Below, one piece after another: positions 8,079 to 20,000 of a stretch of DNA of 20,000 nucleotides. A program made the position numbers and the translations under genes. Source of the DNA: Chrysomallon squamiferum (Eukaryota > Mollusca > Gastropoda > Neomphalida > Peltospiridae); the NCBI GenBank assembly GCA_012295275.1, contig CM022679.1, positions 26,500,850-26,520,849 of the forward strand. The letters run 5' to 3'. Numbering within the stretch: the first letter of the stretch is position 1; every line of letters starts with the position of its first letter. The notes beneath the pieces are model-generated. The model made no database searches. It was not told where the DNA came from and was given only the letters and a program-made list of their open reading frames with translations.

Positions 8079-8514
8079 AACGTCTGTTTTCAGATTGTGA
8101 AAATGGAACATTCTGAATCTTTCTGCTGTTGACATTTGATTCTGTGATTGGTATCTTTGCTGATTCAATAACGGGCAATCGAGGCCGACTGGAATTAACA
8201 TTCGAGATGGATTTTGTCGTTACAGTAGCACTAACACATCGTGGTGACAGTGATGCATTGTTAGATATTTCTATAAAAGAATGTGATGTCAAAATACTAA
8301 TAACTGGTTTTCCTTCTATTTTTGACGAATTGCTAAAACCAGAAGATGACTTAAATGGAACAGGCATAATTTCTGCTTTTGAGCTTTACAAAGATATCTC
8401 ATACAACAGTTTGTCAAAAATAGGAATTTGTGAACCAAGCATTTTATTTTTTTTCTGTCAGTATTTGTTGGTATCTTCATGAAGTTATTAACGACTTTTG
8501 GAGAGTTATCTTCG
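8079..8514 (-). pseudogene. Decayed 5' continuation of the copy A giant exon
   Basis: Two reading frames in turn show similarity to the right-hand giant exon: P-R-L-P-V-I-E-S-A-K-I-P (about 8180) and E-D-N-S-P-K-V-V (about 8510), with I-F-D-K-L-L near 8420. They are interrupted by a TAA near 8391, small insertions, and a loss of about 44 nt near 8080-8090 that shifts the frame relative to the paralog. Either copy A now starts downstream at 8078, or the whole copy is a pseudogene. Confidence 0.65.
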
Positions 8515-9060
8515 AAATATTTTGATTATCAACCAAGTATTGTTCTGATGTATATTCTGCAGACAATCGTTTTAAAAGAATGTTGCTGGAGTCTTAAATC
8601 CGCAGAGTGATTTTGACATACTAGAAAATATAAATCACAGCAGACATTATTACACATATGAGTGTAATTATAGTAGTATAACCAATAGAAGTAATGAAAG
8701 CAGTAGCAATGTTAGCAAACAGTGGCAGAGATGACAGTAAGAGTAGCAGCAGCAGTGATAATTGCAACAGTAGTAGTAGGTGTCGTAATAGTAGAACTAC
8801 CTGTAGCAGTAGTAGTAACATTAATAGTAATATCAATGTCGTCACCATCATCACATCAACAACAGTAGCAACAACAATAACAATAGTAATAGTAATAATA
8901 ATAATAACAACAACAACAACAACAACAATGATAATAATAATTATAATTATAATAATAACTCTACTATTACTACTACTACTACTACCACTTCAGATGTTAT
9001 GATATATATTTAAACAGATAGATAGATATCTGTATATAAAAATATATAATTAAGATGTAC
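8515..9060. repeat. Intergenic, largely trinucleotide-type low complexity
   Basis: Degenerate (AGT)n, (CAA)n and (ATA)n stretches at about 8690-8990. The part at about 8740-8868 is the inverted counterpart of 14236-14345. No gene is seen. Confidence 0.7.
8740..8868 (-). repeat. Inverted duplicate of 14236-14345
   Basis: Reverse complement matches the plus strand around 14245-14340 through irregular text (a shared GACGACATTGATAT and TTCTACTATTACGACACC), so it is homology and not just shared simple repeat. Each copy lies just outside one of the duplicated bZIP blocks. Confidence 0.7.
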
Positions 9061-9197
9061 ATTTTTGGATATGTCTTGCTTAAAGCTTTGGTGGAGACGA
9101 ATCATTTTTGCATACTTTCATATGCTAATGTCAAAAATTAATAAAAAACTGTTTTCGTAAATAATCGTCGCCATTTCTCCTTTTAGCGCTGTGGTCG

Positions 9198-9205
9198 TGA
9201 CGTCA
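9198..9205. promoter_or_regulatory. Exact CRE/ATF site TGACGTCA (copy 1)
   Basis: Perfect palindromic ATF/CREB octamer. On the minus strand it is followed within about 30 nt by GAGAAATGGCGACG, which has both a good start-codon context and a YY1-like ATGGCG core. It could be a promoter or 5' UTR of the minus-strand copy A transcription unit; no transcript evidence. Confidence 0.45.
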
Positions 9206-9587
9206 GGTCGTAGATTGTTGACAGAAAAGTTATCAAACTGTTATATTATCAGAAGAAAAAAAATGTACACGAAATACCTGCAAAGCTATTAATATGAAAA
9301 CCATGAATAGCTATATTGATGAAACAGAGAATAATACTAGAATTCATTTACAAAAGTTTGCAATCGACTACCTGTGTATGTTGGAAAATTCAACTAAAAT
9401 ATATATTTACACCATATTTACCTTTAAATTATGTCTTAGAAACAAATAGCAAGCAGGAAATATTTATTTTAGGCGAGAGTTTATAGGAAACCTGAAAGAA
9501 CTCGTTTGAATAATACATTAAAAATTGATAGAAGTTTTAACAACACTTCATTTCAGAATTACCCTAGCTATACATTTACAACACAGT

Positions 9588-9704
<117 letters not shown>

Positions 9705-10074
9705 TTATATTTAACTAAAGGAATAACAAAAACACTACTTCAAAAACTACATTAAGCAAACTATTATGGAAACTTAAACGAAAATATATACTTATGTTTA
9801 TCTTTAATGTATATCTTGGAAACAAACATCCAGCAGGAAGTATTTACTTTAGTTGAAAGGAAACCTAAAAGGACACGCTTAAACATGTTTTTCAAGAATT
9901 TAATAATAATAATAATAATAATAATCAGCTGATTATTTCTTATAAAATATATTTCTTATTTAGTTAGTTATGTATTATTGTATTATGTTCTAGGTTTAGA
10001 AACTAGATTATTTTACTGTATTCAAAAATACCGTTACGGGTATTCCCCAAATCCGTTGCTTTGATATGGAGCCT

Positions 10075-10506
10075 AATCATTTTTGCATACGTTCAGGTGT
10101 AATATCAAAAAGCGACATAAAAATAAAACTGTTTTTAAAATAAGCGTCGCCATTTCTCCTTTTAGCGCTGTGATCGTGACGTCAGGTCGTAGATTGTGGA
10201 CAGAAAAGTTATCTGTTATATTATCAGAAAAAATATATAATAGCTTCAGAGCTATTAATCTGAATTAATACGAAAACAATGGATATTGATGAAACGGAGA
10301 ATAATACTAGAATTAATTTACAAAAGATTCCAGTAGGCTAGGTGTGTCCGTTTCGGACTACAAATTATGTTGGAAATTTCAACTAAGTGTATATTTACAC
10401 TATATTTACCTTTAAATTATGTCTTAGAAACAAACAGCAACCAGGAAGTATTTATTTTAGGCGCGAGTTTAAAGGAAATCATTTAAATAAAAATCTTTTC
10501 AAGAAT

Positions 10507-10562
<56 letters not shown>

Positions 10563-10715
10563 CAGCTGATTATTTTCTTTTAAAATATATTTTATATTTA
10601 TTTATTTCATCTTTCCTATTATTTTATTTGGTTCAAGATTTAGAAACTAGATTTATTGTACTCTGTTCAAAAATGCCCTTACGGGTATTCCCCAAATCCG
10701 TTGTCGCTAGGCAAC
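10075..10715. repeat. Tandemly duplicated intergenic unit, copy 2
   Basis: Counterpart of 9090-10065, shorter because it lacks the (GA)n tract and the internal partial repeat. It has a longer (AAT)n run (10509-10562). Confidence 0.75.
10177..10184. promoter_or_regulatory. Exact CRE/ATF site TGACGTCA (copy 2)
   Basis: Second perfect octamer in the same surrounding context as the one at 9198-9205, including the downstream AAATGGCGACG on the minus strand. Retention of the octamer while flanking bases differ is suggestive, though not proof, of selection. Confidence 0.45.
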
Positions 10716-10924
10716 CAACAAAGTCAACAATCTAATATATATAGTTTTTTCCATTCTTTTTTTCAAACTATTATTATTATTAGTTGTAGTAACAGTAGTA
10801 GTAGCAGCAATAGGTGTAGTAGTAGTAGTAGTAGTAGTAAAAGAAATGATAGTGGTAGAAGTAGAAGATGAAGAGGATGTATTTATGATGCGTGGAACAA
10901 ACAGTGAAAACACTTTGTAAGAAA
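10716..10924. repeat. Intergenic low-complexity (AGT)n and (TTA)n
   Basis: Short imperfect trinucleotide runs; the S-S-S and T-T-T frames are repeat translations. No gene is seen. Confidence 0.8.
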
Positions 10925-10985
10925 TGAAGTTCCGGCGTTTTGAGCACGGGATCAGAGCCGCGCGCACCCACGCATGCGCACGCCA
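10925..10985. promoter_or_regulatory. GC-rich island with ETS-like and NRF1-like motifs
   Basis: GCCGGAAC on the minus strand (about 10930-10937) fits ETS, and ACGCATGCGCAC (10970-10981) closely resembles the NRF1 palindrome. Paired with a local CpG-rich stretch in very AT-rich DNA, this looks like a TATA-less animal promoter. The gene it would serve is not identified. Confidence 0.35.
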
Positions 10986-10993
10986 ACTGTTTA

Positions 10994-11032
10994 ATATCTA
11001 TCTATCTATCTATCTATCTATATATATATATT
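10994..11032. repeat. (TATC)n and (TA)n microsatellite
   Basis: About six TATC units followed by TA repeats. Confidence 0.95.
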
Positions 11033-11447
11033 AGAAATAAAGACTGTATAATATTTGTAACAAACTGGAAGTACAATACAAATCAATTTGAAGATAAAAG
11101 GTTAATAGTATTCTGCTGTCTACATATGCATACTAATATAAAGTATCCAAATGCATAACATGCTTTATAAATACGATAAATTTTTATCGACTAATTCACG
11201 TAACGTAGCAATACAAAAATGCATGCATGCATATTTAACTGCATAAAAAACAGAAAATGCATGAACAAAAAGACCGTGACTTGATTTTGAAAATATTAAT
11301 ATAGAATTATTATTATTATTATAGTGAATTCGTTCATTAACGGCTTTGTTGTCATTTTTGAATTTTGTTTTGTTTTAAATAAATAAGAAGAAATAGAGTC
11401 TGCAAATGAACAAATACAACAATTGTTACTACAAATGCTACTAATAA

Positions 11448-11482
<35 letters not shown>

Positions 11483-11840
11483 GTTTATAAATATCTTTTT
11501 TGTTTTTATTTTTGTTACTGTTGTTTGTTTGTTTTTTTATTACTATTATAATTTTTTTTTTTTTTTTTTTTTTTTTCAGTTTTTCTATCCGCCATTTTAA
11601 ATCCGCGACTTCTGTTTTTTTTTTTTTTATCCTTGCTGGAGAGTAATTTGACCTAAATAAAAGAAACGTATTTAACACATCTCTGCAACTTGGTAATTTC
11701 ACGGTTCAGTTGTTACAGTAAAGTCACACTGACGTTTGGTCAAATGCACGAAATTGTTTTTATTATTTGTGAGTCTGATCACGTATCTCCTAAATTTTAA
11801 TTACGAAATACGTATGTGAACACCTGTTACCACCAGCAGC
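11033..11840. other. Intergenic, AT-rich, no gene seen
   Basis: Contains (AAAT)n at about 11445-11482, T tracts at about 11552-11576 and 11617-11628, and a minus-strand AAAATGGCGGA (about 11600) that resembles a YY1 site or a start context but runs into poly-Lys from the T tract. No coding signal with homology. Confidence 0.6.
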
Positions 11841-11847
11841 TGTATAC

Positions 11848-11911
11848 CTAAAAATAGAACAATGGCGGGATAGGGCTTGGAAAAAATGCAATGCATTGCA
11901 TCATCACGTGA
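11848..11911. promoter_or_regulatory. Cluster: MEF2-like site, C/EBP-ATF composite site, TCACGTGA E-box
   Basis: CTAAAAATAG (11848-11857), the same decamer as in the left gene's promoter. ATTGCATCA (11895-11903) is the C/EBP-ATF response element sequence, seen as TGATGCAAT on the minus strand. Palindromic TCACGTGA lies at 11904-11911. A stress- or cAMP-responsive enhancer or promoter is plausible; its target is unknown. Confidence 0.35.
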
Positions 11912-12154
11912 TTACCTTTTAGGATTCCGGCTCATCTCACTGGTCTCTTTGTATAATTCAATAATCCAATAAAACTGCACCTTTAGATTTAACCAGTAAC
12001 ACATATTTAACAAGTAACACATATTATTTGGTATGCTTTACGATGTCATCAAGGAAAATCCAACATGCTATTTTTAGTAACTAATGACTTATCTATAGAA
12101 CTACAATGATTGGTATTAAAAGCTACGTGGTTTACATTACATTACATTATATTA

Positions 12155-12156
<2 letters not shown>

Positions 12157-12212
<56 letters not shown>

Positions 12213-12250
12213 TTTTTATTATATTATCTTATATTATATTATATTATATT
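12157..12250. repeat. (TTA)n and ATTAT-type repeats
   Basis: About 18 TTA units followed by repeated ATATTAT phrases; flanked on the left by (ATTAC)n. Confidence 0.95.
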
Positions 12251-12579
12251 ATAATAAAATACATTTATGCCCAATGATTTAAATATTCACAATTTGTAGA
12301 GGGAGAATATACTTCCCTCACAGAATAAAATAATTAATATAATAAGAAGGGAATAATTTAATTTAATTATTTAATAAACAAAACAAACAAATAAATATAT
12401 ATGTATATAAAGAAATAACATCAGAATTTTATATAAAGTTAATAAAATATATAAATAGCAAATAAATATTTTATTCTTCCAAATATTTCCATAAACGTTT
12501 CCATAAACAGTCTGAGTTTAATATTCTTTCTGCATTTTCATATTCTAGGAATAAAACGCCAGCGATATTGTCTTACACG

Positions 12580-12645
12580 GGTTATCTTGTGGTTTGAACT
12601 GTGATCTCAGGAATCAAGGTTCTGCCTATCCATTACATTCAGGTT
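12580..12645 (-). repeat. Possible tRNA-derived SINE head (degenerate)
   Basis: On the minus strand TAATGGATAGG (D-loop/A-box-like, about 12635-12625) is followed about 25 nt later by GTTCAAACC (12599-12591), which fits the B-box consensus GWTCRANNC. The spacing suits a tRNA-like head. No 3' tail or target-site duplication was identified. Confidence 0.3.
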
Positions 12646-12821
12646 TATAGATATGGTTTTACAAATGGGCGTGGTATGAGCTATGTTGTGTTTTCTGCGA
12701 TAAAATAATGTAACCATTGATCCCTTGAAAACATAGAATAGTTCATGCGTTGACGAGTATCATAATTCGTTTTTCTTCTTCTTCTTCTTTTAATCAGTCT
12801 GTTCCATGTTTTTCTGAAGTC

Positions 12822-12868
<47 letters not shown>

Positions 12869-12911
12869 TGATTATTATGATTATTATTATTATTATTATT
12901 ATTATTGTTAT
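12822..12911. repeat. (AAT)n facing (ATT)n: long imperfect palindrome
   Basis: About 15 AAT units, a short spacer with ATGATTATTATGA, then about 9 TTA units. The arms are complementary and could form a hairpin in DNA or RNA. Confidence 0.85.
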
Positions 12912-13722
12912 TATTTAATTTTTGTTCACAATTAAATTTAAATCAGTCATTAAGTGATATTTTTCTACATTATAATGGAAACAGTTCACAATTTAAGCTC
13001 CACCTATCTTCTATATACTTGCATTTGCTGCTCTATAAGAGAGAACGGGTTTTCCCAGAACGAAAATCACCATCTTCTTTATAAAAGGTAGGTTCAAACG
13101 TGACACATTTTACATGTTAACCTTGCAGATGACCCCGAAAGAAAAGGGAGACACGAGTGTCTGTATAAAAGTCATATTGTTTTGCAATATAGAATAATGA
13201 TGATCATATTTATTTATAGATATGATTCATCCAGTACGGAATTTTGTAAATGTCAAATGATAACAGATGTTTTGTATTATTGTTGTTGTCACTGTTGTTG
13301 TTGTTGCCGTCGTCGTCGTTTTTGTTTGCTGTTGCTATTAATTATCGTCATGAATTCGTTTATTGTTGCAATTTGTATACATACACACACACATGTACAG
13401 AAATATTTTTTCCTATATTCTTTTTCAGAAAAAAATTCCAGAATAAAATATGGTTTTGAGTTAACCACTCCCCAAGGACAAACATTTTTTTTTATATCTT
13501 GCAGTCAGGGTTTGTTCTTGTCTTGTTTTTTTTTTTTTTTGGGGGGTTATGGTTTTTTGTGGTTGTTGTTTTCTTTGTTGTTTAATTTCTTTATTGTTGT
13601 TGCTGTTGTGTGTGTGGTTTTTTTTGTGTTTTTTTTTTCTCTTTTGGTTTTGTTCATTTATTTGCTTTGTCTTTTTTATTTATTTATTTATTTATTTATT
13701 TGTTTGTTTGTTTTTATTGCAG
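12912..13722. other. Probable intron flank upstream of the BTAF1 exon; low-complexity GT- and T-rich
   Basis: The 190- and 123-residue open frames here consist of Cys/Phe/Leu runs from TTG and T repeats and are not credible genes. TATAAAAGG at 13080-13088 is noted, but no gene follows it. Confidence 0.55.
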
Positions 13723-13818
13723 CTTTCAGTAATCAATCAGATTTGGTTGTCTGATTTGTCACTGAGACTGCTGTGTGTTCTTGCTCTTGACCGGTTTGGT
13801 GACTTCGTGTCAGATGAG
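13723..13818 (+). CDS. BTAF1: BTAF1 (TAF172/Mot1) internal exon, 32 codons
   Basis: BTAF1 is a Swi2/Snf2-family ATPase that removes TBP from DNA; this exon falls in its N-terminal HEAT-repeat, TBP-binding part. The acceptor is a long T-rich tract ending TTTTTATTGCAG (AG at 13721-13722), and the donor is a perfect GTAAGT (GT at 13819-13820). The phase-0 exon contains W-L-S-D-L, then R-L-L-C-V-L-A-L-D-R-F-G-D-F and V-S-D-E. This matches the remembered human BTAF1 segment (W-L-E-D-L, R-L-L-C-V-F-A-L-D-R-F-G-D-F-V-S-D-E). An alternative acceptor at AATCAATCAG would start the exon at 13741. The neighbouring exons (next would begin V-V-A-P-V-R-E-T-C) were not found in the window, so this is either an exon with very long introns on both sides or an orphan copy. 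Confidence 0.75.
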
Positions 13819-14235
13819 GTAAGTATTTGCAGATCAAAGAATTCTTATTATCCCGATGAAAAAGCAAATTGCTTACCATTCAGCTTTCAAAAATCTGGTT
13901 TCTTTAAAAAGAGATCATAACATGAGATGATTTAATTTCAGTCACTCTCTGTTTAAGTGCATATTTTATTTACAGTAAATAATGGATTATTATATCCTGA
14001 TTCAAAAAAATATATATGTTATGCATATTTTCTTTAAAATAATTAAAATACAATTCTTAATGAAAAACCATATTATCTGAATTAGCTTTAATGTATTGAT
14101 TAAAATGTACAGTATTATGTCATATGTGATTTACAATGAATTAACTCTAGATCTGTTAAAAAATAAGTGCTAAGATGTATTATTATTATTATTGTTGTTG
14201 TTGTTGTTGTTGTTGTTAATCTTATCATTGTTGTT
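13819..14235. other. Sequence downstream of the BTAF1 exon; no gene seen
   Basis: AT-rich unique sequence with (TTA)n/(TTG)n at about 14178-14217. Presumed intron if the BTAF1 exon is genuine. Confidence 0.55.
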
Positions 14236-14345
14236 GCTACTGTTGCTGATGTGATGACGGTGACGACATTGATATTTCTATTAACGTTACTACTACTTCT
14301 ACAGGAATTTCTACTATTACGACACCTACTACTACTGTTACAACA
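14236..14345 (+). repeat. Inverted duplicate of 8740-8868
   Basis: See the partner at 8740-8868. It directly abuts the left end of the right-hand duplicated block (14367), while its partner lies just right of copy A, consistent with an inversion or inverted insertion at the block edges. Confidence 0.7.
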
Positions 14346-14539
14346 CTGTTGCCACTAAGAAAAATGTTCTTTTGTGCTGTTATAATTTTGCTGTTTCTCC
14401 TCCTCTGTTATGATGATGTAGTGTTATTTTTTTTTTTGTAAGATTACTGTTTGTTTATTATTTATTTGACTGAAAATCGTGACGAAATGCCTTTCTTTCT
14501 TTTCTTTCTTTCTAATGTATTAAAGGAATAGGAACAAGA

Positions 14540-14665
14540 AATCTACACATTTCCATTCTGTATAATTTAAACAGCACGTCATCTCGACATATCTGTCAGT
14601 TCGACTATGAAACAATCTGACGCAATATGCATACCTAGCAAAATCATACATCAAGTGATCCCAAC
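14540..14665. promoter_or_regulatory. Conserved non-coding island, right copy (TGACGTG and TGACGCAAT)
   Basis: Near-identical to 4515-4645. TGACGTG lies on the minus strand at 14581-14575, and TGACGCAAT on the plus strand at 14618-14626. Both motifs are intact although surrounding bases have changed. Confidence 0.35.
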
Positions 14666-14826
14666 AGAATTAATAAAACGATTTTGTATACATGTCACTA
14701 CTCTATTTATTTCTGAACAAAATGTACCTAAGCAAATCTGAGGTTTATATCTTAAAATAGTAACCAGTTATGTTTTTTATCCTGCAGACCAAGCTGGTTC
14801 AAAAAACACTAAATGAATTTAATCTT

Positions 14827-14832
14827 TTTATT
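14827..14832 (-). promoter_or_regulatory. Candidate polyadenylation signal AATAAA, cassette B
   Basis: AATAAA on the minus strand lies 8 nt beyond the stop codon of cassette B (14843-14841). Confidence 0.35.
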
Positions 14833-14840
14833 CAATCTGA

Positions 14841-20000
<5,160 letters not shown>

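Noticed and set aside
9165-9185. Small frames starting M-A-T after each TGACGTCA as peptide genes
   Set aside because: The two duplicates diverge in frame and length; more likely 5' UTR or YY1-like motif than conserved coding.
11352-11702. 116-residue minus-strand frame with a coiled-coil-like Lys-rich stretch
   Set aside because: The Lys run is a T tract, and the rest is (AAAT)n and AT-rich translation; no homolog recognised.
13080-13088. TATAAAAGG on the plus strand as a promoter
   Set aside because: No gene start follows; TATA-like strings are expected in AT-rich DNA.
13182-13754. 190-residue plus-strand open frame with Cys/Phe/Leu runs
   Set aside because: Low-complexity T- and TTG-rich DNA; only the last part overlaps a different frame containing the BTAF1 exon.

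Overview
The window is animal nuclear DNA, most probably from a cephalopod mollusc. It is AT-rich and crowded with (AAT)n, (AAAT)n, (GT)n, (GA)n and poly(A) tracts, and its genes are intron-split with GT-AG boundaries and bZIP and BTAF1 protein signatures typical of animals. The cephalopod placement is inferred from overall sequence style; no marker gene settles it. There are no bacterial-type operons, CRISPR arrays, rRNA or complete tRNA genes.

Left part (1-4000): the last three coding exons of a minus-strand bZIP gene of the ATF3/JDP2/FOS group. It has an N-terminal V-K-x-E-L motif exon (1933-2040), a basic-region exon (891-998) and a zipper plus C-terminal exon (1-515, cut by the window edge). 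A predicted 5' UTR exon and TATA/MEF2-like promoter lie at about 3709-3945.

Middle and right (4055-8514 and 14367-20000): a lineage-expanded array of minus-strand paralogs of the same gene with the same exon grammar, including a 36-codon basic exon bounded by phase-0 introns. A giant Ser/Arg-rich exon now precedes the P-L-I-K-E-E-L motif. That exon is built from nested in-frame tandem repeats (54 aa and about 249 aa). Copy A (5284-8078) has a decayed 5' end. The right-hand gene (14841-20000) has one giant exon followed by two basic/zipper cassettes, so two alternative bZIP ends are possible. The two duplicated blocks also share introns, microsatellites and 3' flanks.

Between the copies (8515-14366): mostly simple repeats, with a few non-repetitive islands. 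These carry two duplicated TGACGTCA sites, an ETS/NRF1-like GC-rich island, an ATF-C/EBP composite site beside an E-box, a possible tRNA-derived SINE head, and on the plus strand a single exon of BTAF1 (TATA-binding protein-associated factor 172, Mot1) with good splice sites.

Working model (inference): an ATF3-like immediate-early regulator was tandemly duplicated, its N-terminus grew by repeat amplification into a phosphosite-rich domain, and the neighbourhood holds several exact ATF/CREB-type sites that could allow self- or cross-regulation among the paralogs.
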